From Paracoccus lutimaris (GTDB lineage: Bacteria > Pseudomonadota > Alphaproteobacteria > Rhodobacterales > Rhodobacteraceae): a stretch of DNA of 64,000 nt. This document shows, in pieces, positions 16,975-26,418 of this stretch. The notes beneath the pieces are model-generated. The model made no database searches. It had not been told where the DNA came from and was given only the letters and a program-made list of their open reading frames with translations. Numbering within the stretch: the stretch's first letter is position 1; the number at the start of each line of letters is the position of its first letter. The DNA lies in contig NZ_QPJL01000015.1 of the NCBI RefSeq assembly GCF_003337565.1, positions 1 through 64,000 of the forward strand, given 5' to 3'. Position numbers and translations under genes: made by a program.

Positions 16975-17769
16975 TCAGCCCTCGCCCCCGAAACCGTCAT
17001 CACCGGCATCATCGCTATCCGCGTCATCTGCCGCATCATCGCCCGCACCGCGAAACCCTTGCGCCACGACGAATTTTTCCGAGGAATCCGACCGGCTGGC
17101 TGGCGGCTTCACATTCGCCACCTTGCGGAAATTGCGCTTGAGCATGGCCTGCATCTCGGTCTCGGCGCCGCCGGCCAGAACCTTGGCGACAAAGGTGCCG
17201 CCCGGCTCCAGCACGTCAAAGGCGAATTGCGCCGCCGCCTCGACCAGCGCCACGATGCGCAGATGGTCCGTGCCCTTGTGGCCCGATGACGCGGCCGCCA
17301 TGTCCGACATCACCACATCGGCGCGCCCGCCCAGCCAGGCCTTGACCTGATCGTCGGCGCCATCGGCCAGGAAATCCAGCCGATGGATCTCGGCCCCGGC
17401 GATGGGATCGACCTCTTGCAGATCGACGCCCAGCACGCGCCCGACCTTCTTGCCCGACTTTTCGCCCAGAGCGTTCACGCGCGCCACCGCCACCTGACAC
17501 CAGCCCCCCGGCGCGCAGCCCAGATCGACCACCCGCGCCCCCGGCACGAGGAAACGATACTTGTCGTCCAGTTCCAGGATCTTGAAGGCGGCGCGGCCGC
17601 GATAGCCCTCGCGCCTGGCGCGCGCGACATAGGGGTCGTTCAACTGCCGCTCCAGCCAGAGCGTGCTGGACAGCTTGCGCCCCTTGGCCGATTTCACCCG
17701 CACCCGCAAATCGCGCTGGCCGCGGCCAGAGCTGCCCCGCCCCGCGCCCGGTTTCTTGCCTTCGCTCAT
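16975..17769 (-). CDS. rlmE: 23S rRNA (U2552-2'-O)-methyltransferase RlmE/FtsJ
   Basis: This 264-residue SAM-dependent methyltransferase has motif [16 protein letters not shown], the K-D-K-E tetrad context [29 protein letters not shown], and [11 protein letters not shown]. It methylates U2552 in the A-loop of 23S rRNA during 50S maturation. It has basic N-terminal and acidic (D/G-rich) C-terminal tails beyond the core, the latter seen in several Rhodobacteraceae. It starts 1 base after the phosphatase stop, so it is co-transcribed. Confidence 0.93.
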   Translation of the reverse strand: MSEGKKPGAGRGSSGRGQRDLRVRVKSAKGRKLSSTLWLERQLNDPYVARARREGYRGRAAFKILELDDKYRFLVPGARVVDLGCAPGGWCQVAVARVNALGEKSGKKVGRVLGVDLQEVDPIAGAEIHRLDFLADGADDQVKAWLGGRADVVMSDMAAASSGHKGTDHLRIVALVEAAAQFAFDVLEPGGTFVAKVLAGGAETEMQAMLKRNFRKVANVKPPASRSDSSEKFVVAQGFRGAGDDAADDADSDDAGDDGFGGEG

Positions 17770-17770
17770 C

Positions 17771-18895
17771 TCATGCCACCCCGTTCATGCCGTCCGGGGC
17801 CAGCACCCCATCCTTGACCATCTGCGCATATAGCAGCCCCTCGCGCAGACCGCGATCCGCGACCGACAGCCGCCGCGTCGGCCAGACCCGCATCAAGGTC
17901 TGCAGGATCGCCGCCCCCGACATGATCAGCGCGTGGCGTTCCCGCCCGATGCGCGGATCGGCGCGCCGCCCGTCCGGCCCCAGCGCCAGATAGTCGCGAA
18001 TGACCCGGTCGATCTGCGCCGAGGTCATGGTCAGCCCATCCACCTTGGTCCGGTCATAGCGGCGCAGGCCCAGATGGCTGGCCGCCACCGTCGTCACCGT
18101 CCCCGAGGTGCCGATCACCTGAAAGCTCTCGTCCATGTCCTGCATCAGCGAATAGGGCGTGAAATCCGACAGCATTTCCTCGAAATGCCAGGACATCAGC
18201 GCGAAACGGCCCTGATCGTCCTCGACATCCTCGAACTGGTCGCGCAGCGTGGCGACCCCCAGCGGCACCGAGATCCAGTCGACGACCCGCGCGCCGCCGG
18301 GCTGCGGATTGGCGAATCCGTCGCCCAGCCGCATGATCGCGCGCGGGCGTTCCTTGGGCTCGACATCCTCAAGATCGATCCAGACAAGCTCGGTCGAGCC
18401 GCCGCCGATATCGACGACCAGCAATTGCTCGGTCCGCTGGCTGACCAACGGCGCGCAGGAAATCACCGCCAGCCGCGCCTCTTCCTCGGCATCGATGATT
18501 TCGACCGGCAAGCCGGTCTCGCGCCGGATCATGCGCAGGAAATCGCGGCTGTTACGCGCGCGCCGGCAGGCCTCGGTCGCGACCAGCCGCATGCGCGTGA
18601 CCTTATGCGCCTCAAGCTTGCGGCGGCAGACCTGCAAGGCATGCACGGTCCGGGCCATCGACGGACGCGACAGCCTGCCTGATGCTTCAAGGCCATGCCC
18701 CAGCTGGACCGGCTTCGAGAAGCTATCTACCACCTGGAACTGACTGCCCTGGGGACGGGCGATCAGCATCCGGCAGCTATTGGTGCCAAGATCCAAGGCC
18801 GCATAAAGCGGCCCGTCCTCGGCCGGGCGGGTGACGAAAGGCTCGACCGTTTTCTTCGAGAACGCGTCCGCACCCGCAGGACGCCTGGGCGTCAT
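17771..18895 (-). CDS. Ppx/GppA-family phosphatase
   Basis: This 374-residue protein has the actin-fold nucleotide-binding motifs [13 protein letters not shown] (phosphate 1, about residue 33) and [16 protein letters not shown] (about residue 154), plus [11 protein letters not shown]. The family hydrolyses polyphosphate (exopolyphosphatase) and/or pppGpp. Its length is closer to short Ppx proteins than to the 500-residue E. coli forms. The pairing with rlmE suggests a link to ribosome biogenesis or stringent response, but that is inference from neighbourhood only. Confidence 0.9.
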   Translation of the reverse strand: MTPRRPAGADAFSKKTVEPFVTRPAEDGPLYAALDLGTNSCRMLIARPQGSQFQVVDSFSKPVQLGHGLEASGRLSRPSMARTVHALQVCRRKLEAHKVTRMRLVATEACRRARNSRDFLRMIRRETGLPVEIIDAEEEARLAVISCAPLVSQRTEQLLVVDIGGGSTELVWIDLEDVEPKERPRAIMRLGDGFANPQPGGARVVDWISVPLGVATLRDQFEDVEDDQGRFALMSWHFEEMLSDFTPYSLMQDMDESFQVIGTSGTVTTVAASHLGLRRYDRTKVDGLTMTSAQIDRVIRDYLALGPDGRRADPRIGRERHALIMSGAAILQTLMRVWPTRRLSVADRGLREGLLYAQMVKDGVLAPDGMNGVA

Positions 18896-18987
18896 GTCAC
18901 GCCCTCCGAATTACAAGTTGCAACAAACGTAGCGCGCCCCCGGCAGGGGTTCAAGGGTCCCCCTCGACAGCCGCACGCGTCGGGGCT

Positions 18988-19164
18988 ATGCCCGGGGGCA
19001 TGATCGTGATCGCCTGCCTTTTTCTTGGCGCAGCGATCGGCTGGGTTCGCGCCGCCAGACAGGGCGGCAAGCTGGCCGACAAGCTGCAATATGCCGCCGC
19101 CCATGCCATGGCTCTGGCCGTGCTGGGCATTTTCCTGACCATCATCCTGTCCCGGATGGGCTGA
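18988..19164 (+). CDS. Small two-helix membrane protein
   Basis: A 58-codon frame (ATG at 18988; an alternative ATG at 19000 gives 54 residues) encodes two hydrophobic helices, IVIACLFLGAAIGWV and AMALAVLGIFLTIIL, separated by a basic/polar linker RAARQGGKLADKLQY. Its TGA overlaps the ATG of the VWA-domain gene by 1 base (TGATG), which argues for real translation and coupling. I do not recognise the family. It may anchor or accompany the VWA protein at the membrane. Confidence 0.65.
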   Translation: MPGGMIVIACLFLGAAIGWVRAARQGGKLADKLQYAAAHAMALAVLGIFLTIILSRMG

Positions 19165-20345
19165 TGTTCCGGCCCTTTCTCGACAGTCTGCGCAGGCACG
19201 GGGTGCCGGCCAGCCTGCGGGAATATCTGGACCTTCTGGCCGGCATTCAGGTCGGGCTGACCGACTGGCGGCCCGAGGGATTCTATCACCTCGCGCGCGC
19301 CACGCTGGTCAAGAACGAATCCCATATCGACCGTTTCGACCGCGCCTTTGCCGAGACGTTTTCCGGCCTCGACGAGATCCCCGTCGAGGCGCTGGTCCAT
19401 GAGACGGCGATTCCCCGCGACTGGCTGGAAAAGCTGGCCGAGAAATTCCTGACGCCCGAGGAACGCGCCGCCATCCACGGCCCCGGCAGCTTTGAGGAAC
19501 TGATGCGCCGCCTGCGCGAGCGGCTGGCCGAGCAGAAGGGCCGTCATCAGGGCGGCAACAAATGGATCGGCACCGCCGGCACCTCGCCCTTTGGCGCTTA
19601 CGGCTACAACCCCGAGGGCGTGCGCATCGGCCAGAACGAAAGCCGCCACCGCCGCGCGGTCAAGGTCTGGGACAAGCGCGAGTTCCGCGACTTCGACGAT
19701 TCGGTCGAACTGGGCACCCGCAACATCAAGGTGGCGCTGAAACGCCTGCGGCAATGGGCCCGCCACGGCGCCGCCGAGGAACTGGACCTGCCCGGCACCA
19801 TCCGCGCCAGCGCCGAACACGGCTATATCGACGTCCAGACCCGGCCCGAGCGGCACAATGCCGTCAAGGTGCTGCTGTTTCTGGATGCCGGCGGCAGCAT
19901 GGACGACCATTCGCGGCTGGTTGACGAGCTGTTCTCGGCCGCGCGGGCCGAGTTCAAGCATCTGGAACATTTCTATTTCCACAACTGCATCTATGAGGCG
20001 CTCTGGCGCGACAACCGCCGCCGCTGGACCGAGACCCTGCCGACCTGGGATGTGCTTCACCGCTTTGGCCGCGACTACAAGGTGATCTTCGTGGGCGATG
20101 CCGCCATGTCGCCCTATGAGATCGCGATCCCGGGCGGCGCCAATGAACACTGGAACCCCGAATCGGGTGAGGTCTGGCTGAAGCGCCTGCGCGAGACATG
20201 GCCCGACCATGTCTGGCTGAACCCGGTGCCCCGCGCCGATTGGGGGCAGACCCGCTCGATCGCCATGGTGCGCGAGATATTTGACGACCGCATGCAGCCC
20301 CTGACGCTTGAGGGGCTGACACAGGCCATGCGCCTTCTTGGCTAG
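19164..20345 (+). CDS. VWA-domain protein (CoxE-like)
   Basis: This 393-residue protein has an N-terminal helical region, a basic linker, and a C-terminal von Willebrand A domain with the MIDAS-type motif FLDAGGSMDDH starting at Asp241. Cognate proteins usually work with a MoxR-type AAA+ ATPase in metal insertion or complex assembly, but no AAA+ gene is adjacent here. It is translationally coupled to the small membrane protein upstream, and an M48 protease follows 27 bases downstream. Confidence 0.85.
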   Translation: MFRPFLDSLRRHGVPASLREYLDLLAGIQVGLTDWRPEGFYHLARATLVKNESHIDRFDRAFAETFSGLDEIPVEALVHETAIPRDWLEKLAEKFLTPEERAAIHGPGSFEELMRRLRERLAEQKGRHQGGNKWIGTAGTSPFGAYGYNPEGVRIGQNESRHRRAVKVWDKREFRDFDDSVELGTRNIKVALKRLRQWARHGAAEELDLPGTIRASAEHGYIDVQTRPERHNAVKVLLFLDAGGSMDDHSRLVDELFSAARAEFKHLEHFYFHNCIYEALWRDNRRRWTETLPTWDVLHRFGRDYKVIFVGDAAMSPYEIAIPGGANEHWNPESGEVWLKRLRETWPDHVWLNPVPRADWGQTRSIAMVREIFDDRMQPLTLEGLTQAMRLLG

Positions 20346-20372
20346 CGCTCTTTCCGCGCCCATATTGATGCC

Positions 20373-21056
20373 ATGATCAAGCTGACGCCGATCCTGCTGA
20401 TTCTGCTTTACGCCGCCGCCATGTGGTTCTTTTCGGTCTGGCGGATGCGGGCAGAGCTGAATGCGAAATCCTCGCCGCTGACCCATCCCCGGCTGGTGCC
20501 GATGCTGGAGCGGCTGGGCCGCGCCATGGACCTGCCGCCGATCCGCGCCCATGTCTATGAAATCGCCCCGGTGAACGGGCTGGCCGCGCCGGATGGGCGC
20601 ATCTTTTTGACCCGCGGCTTCCTTGACCGGCTGGACAAGGGCGAGGTGACCGAGGCGGAACTGGCATCCGTCATCGCCCATGAGCTGGGCCATGTCGCCC
20701 ATGGCCATACCCGCCGCCGCATGGTCGATTTCGCCGGCCAGAACGTCATCCGCGTGGTGCTGGCCGGAACGCTGGGCCGCATCCTGCCCGGGATCGGCGG
20801 CTGGATCGCGAACCTTGCCGCCGCCGCTGTCGCCGCCCGCCTCTCGCGTCAGGATGAGTTCGAGGCCGACGCCTTTGCCAGCGCGCTAATGGTCAAGGCG
20901 GGACTGGGCACCGGCCCGCAGAAAAGCCTGTTTCGCAAGCTCGAGGGGCTGGCGGGCACCCGCGCCGCCACGCCCGCATGGCTGCTCTCGCATCCCAAGA
21001 CCGAGGCCCGCATCGCCGCCATCGAGACGCTGGAAAGCCGCTGGGGCCTGCGCTGA
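20373..21056 (+). CDS. M48-family zinc metalloprotease
   Basis: This 227-residue protein has an N-terminal transmembrane helix (about 3-20), the HELGHVAHGH active site at residues 103-112, and a downstream QDEFEADAFA motif supplying the third zinc ligand (Glu). M48 proteases such as HtpX and BepA perform membrane or periplasmic quality control. This one is a short version with a single clear membrane anchor. It sits in a rightward run with the VWA protein upstream and the alpha/beta hydrolase downstream. Confidence 0.9.
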   Translation: MIKLTPILLILLYAAAMWFFSVWRMRAELNAKSSPLTHPRLVPMLERLGRAMDLPPIRAHVYEIAPVNGLAAPDGRIFLTRGFLDRLDKGEVTEAELASVIAHELGHVAHGHTRRRMVDFAGQNVIRVVLAGTLGRILPGIGGWIANLAAAAVAARLSRQDEFEADAFASALMVKAGLGTGPQKSLFRKLEGLAGTRAATPAWLLSHPKTEARIAAIETLESRWGLR

Positions 21057-21136
21057 GCGCGGGCCCGCGACAGTCCCATCCCTTGGCCCGGTGCCGCATT
21101 TGGCCTATGCTGCGCCTGCATTGCCAATGAGTTCCG

Positions 21137-22333
21137 ATGACCCGCCCGTTTCGCCGCCGCGTCCTTTACATCCCCGGTTTCGACCCGATCCCGCCCCGCC
21201 GCTACCGCGAGCTTTACAAGCGCGAGGGGGCTGAGCAGGCCCGCATCTCGGGCTACCGGCTGGAATTCGGCTCGCGCCGCGACCGCAAGGGCTTTGGCTG
21301 GGGCGTTTCGGGTAATTTCGACGGCACCCCGACGGAATCGGAAATCGAGGTGCTGGTCTGGGCCGATATCGTGCAGGGCTCGATGGGCCAGTCGATCCCG
21401 GCGACCTATGGCCAGCTTGCGCGCACGGCATGGGCCTATATCGGCTCGGGCGCGCTGATGCGACTGATGCGGCTGCGGCGCGGCCCGGTCATCGCAGCGC
21501 TTTATCCGGTCGCGGTGCTGCTGGCGCAACTCCTGATCGCGGTGGCGGTGGGCTGGGGCGTCGGCGCGGCCCTTGGCTGGCTGACCGGGCTGGGCTGGTG
21601 GATCGCCCTGCCCGTTCTGCTGGCGGTGACATGGGCCGGGCTGGTCCTGTGGCGGCGGCTGGATGGCAAGATATTCGCCTATTACCTGATGCATGACTAT
21701 GCCTTTACCGCTCAGCACCAGGGCGCCTATCCCCCCGCGCTCGAGACGCGGCTTGCCCAATTTTCCGACCGCATCGCCGAAGTTCTTGCCGGCGACTGGG
21801 ACGAGGTTCTGATCGTCGGCCACAGTTCCGGCGCCTATCTGGGCGTCTCGGTGCTGGCCGACCTGATCCGCGCCGGACGCGTGCCCGAGGGGCGGCAGCT
21901 TGGCTTTCTGTCCCTTGGCCATGTTGTCCCCATGGCCTCGTTCCTGCCACAGGCAAACCGGCTGCGCGCCGATCTGCGCGCGCTTTCGACCAGCGCACAG
22001 GTCGACTGGATCGACGTGACCGCGCCGGGCGATGCCTGCTCGTTCGGGCTTTGCGATCCGGTCGCGGTCTCGGGCGTCGCGCCTCAGGGGCAGCACCAGC
22101 CGCTGATCCTGTCGGCCGCCTTCACCCGCACACTCTCACCCGAAAAGCAGCGCGCCCTGCGCGGACGCTGGTTCCGACTGCATTTCCAGTATCTTTGCGC
22201 CTTCGACCGGCCCGGAGATTACGACTATTTCGCCATCACCGCCGGGCCGCTGACGCTGGGCCAGCGTTTCGCCGGGCGTCAGCATTCCCCAGGCCGCATC
22301 GCGCGCGCCGTCAACAGATGGACCGCGACATGA
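21137..22333 (+). CDS. Alpha/beta-hydrolase-like protein with membrane helices
   Basis: The 398-residue product begins RRRVLYIPGFDPIPPRRY, a strand typical before an oxyanion hole. It has two hydrophobic helices at about residues 115-175 and the nucleophile elbow VGHSSGAY with Ser230. The C-terminal half carries further conserved-looking blocks (LGHVVPMASFLPQ, DVTAPGDACSFG). The architecture suggests a membrane-associated lipase or esterase; substrate unknown. Its stop overlaps the downstream P450 start as ATGA at 22330-22333, so the two are probably made together. Confidence 0.75.
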   Translation: MTRPFRRRVLYIPGFDPIPPRRYRELYKREGAEQARISGYRLEFGSRRDRKGFGWGVSGNFDGTPTESEIEVLVWADIVQGSMGQSIPATYGQLARTAWAYIGSGALMRLMRLRRGPVIAALYPVAVLLAQLLIAVAVGWGVGAALGWLTGLGWWIALPVLLAVTWAGLVLWRRLDGKIFAYYLMHDYAFTAQHQGAYPPALETRLAQFSDRIAEVLAGDWDEVLIVGHSSGAYLGVSVLADLIRAGRVPEGRQLGFLSLGHVVPMASFLPQANRLRADLRALSTSAQVDWIDVTAPGDACSFGLCDPVAVSGVAPQGQHQPLILSAAFTRTLSPEKQRALRGRWFRLHFQYLCAFDRPGDYDYFAITAGPLTLGQRFAGRQHSPGRIARAVNRWTAT

Positions 22334-23688
22334 TCCCGCCGAAACCCGCCGCGCGACAGGGCAAGGGCTCGGTCTGGCGCTTCATCCGCGACTTCCGCCG
22401 CGACATCCTCTCGGCGCAATCCGACCGGCTTTACCGCGCCTGGATGGCCGAATTCCGCGGCCTCTTCATCCACAGCTTTACCTGCAACGACCCGCAGCTG
22501 ATCGACATGATCCTGCGCAAGCGGCCGATGGACTTTCCAAAATCGCCACGCATGGCGGCCGGGCTGCAACCGCTTCTGGGCAATTCCAGCTTCATCTCGA
22601 ATGGCGAGACATGGCAGCACCAGCGCCGCATCATCGACCCCGCCTTCGAGGGCGGCCGCCTGCGCGAGGCCTTTCCCGCCATGTGGGACGCAACGCAGGC
22701 CGGCACCGCCCGGCTGGCACCACTGGCCGACGGGCGCGAGATCGACATCGAGCCGCAGACCAGCCATATCGCCGCCGACGTGATCTTTCGGACGCTGTTC
22801 TCCATCCCCATCGAAAACACCATCGCGACGCAGGTTTTCGACGCCTTTCGCGACCATCAGGACGCCCAGCCGATGGTCAATCTGGGCGGGCTGATGGCCC
22901 TGCCCCGATGGGCGCGCTTTCATTCCCGCCGCGTCCGCGACAGCGCCCGCCGCATCCGTGGCCTGATCCGCCAGCTGGTCGCGGCCCGCGCCTCTGAGAT
23001 CGCCAATGGCAGCGCCCCGCCCGATCTGGCCACCAAGATCATGACCACGCCCGATCCACAGACCGGCGCCATCTTCAACGACCGCGAAATGATCGACGAG
23101 GTCGCGACCTTCTTTCTGGCCGGGCATGAAACCGGCGCCTCAGCTTTGGCATGGGCGCTGTATCTGCTTGCCGAAAATCCCGACTGGCAAGAAAAACTGG
23201 CCCTCGAGGCCGATGCCCACCTTGCCCCCGACTTCGCCAGCGTCAAAAGCCTGACTGCCGCCCGCGCCGTCTTCCGCGAGGCGCTGCGGCTTTATCCGCC
23301 GGTCGCGATGACCGTGCGTGAATGCCGCCGGCTAGAGACATTGCGCGACCGCAAGGCGCCGCGCGGCGCTCAGCTGGTGCTGTCGCCCTGGCATCTGCAC
23401 CGCCATCAAAAGCTTTGGAACAATCCCGACGCCTTCGATCCGGGCAGGTGGGACACGGAAAACGGCAAGACCTGCGCCCGCAGCGCCTATATCCCGTTTT
23501 CAGCCGGTGCCCGCGCCTGTCCCGGCGCCGGGTTCGCGATGATCGAAGGCCCGCTGATCCTGTCGGCGCTGACTCAAGCCTATCACTTTTTCCCCGGACG
23601 CGCGCGCCCCGAGCCGGTGATGCGACTGACCGTGCGCGGCAAGGCCGGGATCATGTTGCGGCTGACGCCCCGAAAGATGGATATTTGA
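22330..23688 (+). CDS. Cytochrome P450
   Basis: This 452-residue soluble P450 (an ATG 12 bases upstream is possible) has the I-helix AGHETGAS (Glu267-Thr268), the K-helix EALR, and the heme loop FSAGARACPGAG with Cys397 as thiolate ligand. An upstream frame overlapping the hydrolase is not homologous. No ferredoxin or reductase gene is adjacent, so electrons must come from elsewhere. The final codons (MDI, stop) lie within the left arm of an intergenic palindromic repeat. Coupling to the hydrolase suggests a shared lipid-like substrate; that is inference. Confidence 0.95.
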   Translation: MIPPKPAARQGKGSVWRFIRDFRRDILSAQSDRLYRAWMAEFRGLFIHSFTCNDPQLIDMILRKRPMDFPKSPRMAAGLQPLLGNSSFISNGETWQHQRRIIDPAFEGGRLREAFPAMWDATQAGTARLAPLADGREIDIEPQTSHIAADVIFRTLFSIPIENTIATQVFDAFRDHQDAQPMVNLGGLMALPRWARFHSRRVRDSARRIRGLIRQLVAARASEIANGSAPPDLATKIMTTPDPQTGAIFNDREMIDEVATFFLAGHETGASALAWALYLLAENPDWQEKLALEADAHLAPDFASVKSLTAARAVFREALRLYPPVAMTVRECRRLETLRDRKAPRGAQLVLSPWHLHRHQKLWNNPDAFDPGRWDTENGKTCARSAYIPFSAGARACPGAGFAMIEGPLILSALTQAYHFFPGRARPEPVMRLTVRGKAGIMLRLTPRKMDI

Positions 23689-23741
23689 ATGAAGAAGAAA
23701 CCGCGATCTCTGATCCGCTTCTTCTTCACCTAAATATCCAT
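23677..23741. repeat. Palindromic intergenic repeat, copy 1
   Basis: Arms atggatattt + gaagaagaa (23677-23699) and ttcttcttc + aaatatccat (23719-23741) are inverted copies, interrupted by one 4-base mismatch bubble (gaat/acct), with a 19-base loop. The hairpin lies between the convergent P450 and M32 carboxypeptidase genes and probably terminates both. The left arm supplies the last three codons and stop of the P450. A related copy lies at 27871-27969 and a lone arm at 46677-46700. Confidence 0.85.
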
Positions 23742-23748
23742 GCCAAGG

Positions 23749-25221
23749 TCACAGCCGGTAGATACCGGCGAATTTTTCTTCCAGATAATCCAGCAAGGGC
23801 TCTTCGCTGACCGGGGCGCCGGTCGCGCGCTCGATCAGATCGCGCGGCGGGTAAAGCCCGCCATGGCGCTGGACGTTCTCGCGCAGCCATTCGACCGCCG
23901 GCCCCGCATCGCCCTGCGCAAGGAAACGATCCAGATCCGGCACGGCCTGACGCATCGCCGCGTTCAGGCAGCCGGCATAGACATTGCCAAGCGCATAGGT
24001 CGGGAAATAGCCGAAAAGCCCCACCGCCCAATGCACATCCTGCAGGACACCATGGGCCGGACGGTCCACCGCCACCCCGAAATCCTTGAGGAAGCGCGCA
24101 TTCCAGGCCTCGACCAGATTTTCGACATCCAGCCGGCCCGCGATCAGGTCGCGCTCCAGATCGAAGCGCAGCATGACATGCAGGTTATACTGGACCTCAT
24201 CGGCCTCGGTGCGGATATAGCCGGGGGTGACGCGGTTCACCGTGGCATAGAAGGCCTCGGCATCGGGCACGGAAAGCCCGTCAAAGGCGTCCGACATGCG
24301 CTGATACAGCCAGCCGGAAAAGGCCCGGCCCCGGCCGATCTGGTTTTCATAGATGCGGCTCTGGCTTTCATGCGCCCCCATCGAGACCCCGCGTCCCAGG
24401 GGCGTAAAGGCATAGTCGCTGTCGATCCCCAGCTCATAGCTGGAATGACCGACCTCGTGGATGGTCGAGTAAAGACAATTGAAGGGATCGGTCTCGACCA
24501 CGCGGGTGGTGATGCGGCTGTCCTGCCAGCGCCCGGAGCTGAAGGGATGCACGGCCAGATCAAGCCGGCCCCGGCTCCAGTCATAGCCAAAGGCGGTGGC
24601 GCAGGTGCGGGCCAGACGCAGCTGGGTTTCCTGCGGGAAATCCCCCTTCAGCGGCTGCGGCTGGAATTCGGCCCCCAGCACATCGTCGCGCAGCGCCACC
24701 AAGCGCGGACGCATGGCGTCAAACAGCGCCGCGATCTGGGCCTGTGTCGCACCCGGCTCGTAATCGTCCAGAAGCGCGTCATATAGATCGCCGCCATCCG
24801 CCAGCGCCGCCGCCTCTTCGCGCTTGAGCATCAGGATGTCGTTCAGCGCCGGCAGGAAGTCCTGCGGCGCGTCATTGGCGCGAGCCTCGGCCCAGATGCT
24901 TTGCGCAAGCGAGGTCTGCTTGGCCAGTTCGGTGGCCAGCCGCGCCGGAATGCGGGTCGCGCGCTGATGATCGCGGGCGATCAGCTCGATGATGCGGGCG
25001 TCCTCCTCGTCCTCGGGAACAGCCTGATCCAGCCATTCACCGACGCGCGGATCGGTGCGGCGCTCATGCAGGACCGCCTCCATCGCGGCGGTTTCCTCGG
25101 CGCGCTGCTCGGTCGCGCCGCGCGGCATCACGGTTTCCTGGTCCCAGCCCAGGCGTTCCGCCACCGAGGACAACGCCTCGGTCTGGCGCTGAAAGGCTAG
25201 CAGGTCGTCGAAAGCGCTCAT
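23749..25221 (-). CDS. M32-family metallocarboxypeptidase
   Basis: This 490-residue protein matches Taq-type carboxypeptidase 1. It has the zinc-binding HEVGHSSYELG motif, the downstream MGAHESQSRIYENQIGRG block carrying the third metal ligand, and the C-terminal IRTEADEVQYNLHVMLRFDLE segment. It removes C-terminal residues from peptides in the cytoplasm. Its start overlaps the ctaA stop by 4 bases, so it is translated from the ctaA transcript. Confidence 0.95.
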   Translation of the reverse strand: MSAFDDLLAFQRQTEALSSVAERLGWDQETVMPRGATEQRAEETAAMEAVLHERRTDPRVGEWLDQAVPEDEEDARIIELIARDHQRATRIPARLATELAKQTSLAQSIWAEARANDAPQDFLPALNDILMLKREEAAALADGGDLYDALLDDYEPGATQAQIAALFDAMRPRLVALRDDVLGAEFQPQPLKGDFPQETQLRLARTCATAFGYDWSRGRLDLAVHPFSSGRWQDSRITTRVVETDPFNCLYSTIHEVGHSSYELGIDSDYAFTPLGRGVSMGAHESQSRIYENQIGRGRAFSGWLYQRMSDAFDGLSVPDAEAFYATVNRVTPGYIRTEADEVQYNLHVMLRFDLERDLIAGRLDVENLVEAWNARFLKDFGVAVDRPAHGVLQDVHWAVGLFGYFPTYALGNVYAGCLNAAMRQAVPDLDRFLAQGDAGPAVEWLRENVQRHGGLYPPRDLIERATGAPVSEEPLLDYLEEKFAGIYRL

Positions 25222-26363
25222 CGGACAGTCCCCCGGACCGAGGTTTCATAAGGATAGCGGGCATGGTGGCGCGCCCGCAGGATCAGCGTGAACAGTGCCA
25301 CCGCGCCCAGCTGATGCGCCAGCGCCGCATGCAGCGGCGAGGCATGGATCACGTTCACGATCCCCAGCCCGACCTGCACCGCCACGGCGGCCAGCATGAC
25401 CGTATAGGCGCCCCGTGTCACCGGATGCGGCGAACGGCGCGCGCGCAGCCAGACCACCACGGCAAAGATCGCCAGCAGATAGGCAACCATGCGATGGGTG
25501 AACTGCACCAGCGCCGGGTTTTCAAAGAAGTTCCGCCAGCCAAGCGCCGGGTCCCAGATCGCCGCCGGGATCCATTCGCCGCCCATGGCCGGCCAGCCCG
25601 TATACATGCGCCCGGCATCAATGCCCGCAACCAAGGCGCCAATCAGGATCTGCACGAAGGTCAGATGCATGAGGCCGGTGGTCATGGAAAAAAGCTTGCC
25701 CTCTCCAGCGCGGCGGGCGCGCATCAGCTCGGCCTCGGAGCGTCCCAGCGCCAGCGCATACCAGGCGATCAGGCCAAGAATGGCAAAGGCCAGCCCCAGA
25801 TGCACCGCCAGCCGGTACGAGGCCACGCGCACCATCTCGCCCGAAAGGCCCGAATGCACCATCCACCAGCCGATCGCGCCCTGCGCCCCGCCAAGGGCGC
25901 CAAGCCCCAGCAGGCGCGGCGCCCAGCCGGCCGGGATGCGCTTTGTCGCCCAGAAGAACAGGAAACCCGCCGCCCAGATCACGCCGACCAGCCGCCCCAG
26001 CAGGCGATGCGCCCATTCCCACCAATAGATCTGCTTGAAGCCCGCCAGATCCATGTCCGGGTTTTCCAGCCGGAACTGCGGGATCTGCTTGTACTTATCG
26101 AATTCGGCCTGCCAGGCGGCGGCATCCATCGGCGGGATCGCCCCGGTCACCGGCTTCCATTCGGTGATCGACAGCCCCGAGCCGGTCAGCCGCGTGGCGC
26201 CCCCCAGCGCGATCATCGCCGTGACCAGCACGAACAGCACGATCAGCCAGACCCGAATCGCGCCGCGCGCGCCCTTGGGGCCGGCATCGATCATCCCGCC
26301 CGAGGGCGCCGAGGCGCGCGGGGTCGTGTCGGTGACTTCCTGAAAGACGGGGCGTCTTGCCAT
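25218..26363 (-). CDS. ctaA: Heme A synthase (CtaA/Cox15)
   Basis: This 381-residue membrane protein has about eight helices and converts heme O to heme A for aa3-type cytochrome oxidase. Conserved pieces are GGATRLTGSGLSITEWKPV after helix 1, WWEWAHRLLGR with a heme-ligand His, WMVHSGL, and FTHRMVAYLLA. The N-terminal 30 residues are a hydrophilic extension typical of type-2 (alphaproteobacterial and mitochondrial) forms. It forms a two-gene unit with the M32 carboxypeptidase. Confidence 0.95.
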   Translation of the reverse strand: MARRPVFQEVTDTTPRASAPSGGMIDAGPKGARGAIRVWLIVLFVLVTAMIALGGATRLTGSGLSITEWKPVTGAIPPMDAAAWQAEFDKYKQIPQFRLENPDMDLAGFKQIYWWEWAHRLLGRLVGVIWAAGFLFFWATKRIPAGWAPRLLGLGALGGAQGAIGWWMVHSGLSGEMVRVASYRLAVHLGLAFAILGLIAWYALALGRSEAELMRARRAGEGKLFSMTTGLMHLTFVQILIGALVAGIDAGRMYTGWPAMGGEWIPAAIWDPALGWRNFFENPALVQFTHRMVAYLLAIFAVVVWLRARRSPHPVTRGAYTVMLAAVAVQVGLGIVNVIHASPLHAALAHQLGAVALFTLILRARHHARYPYETSVRGTVR

Positions 26364-26418
26364 GTCAGCTTCCTTCTCGATCAGGCGCGACCTTGACCCG
26401 GGCGCGCCCGGAAATCAA

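Noticed and set aside
18951..20708. A 585-codon frame antisense to the VWA and M48 genes
   Set aside because: Composition is that of a high-GC shadow (His/Gln/Arg/Gly), and the sense genes have clear motifs.
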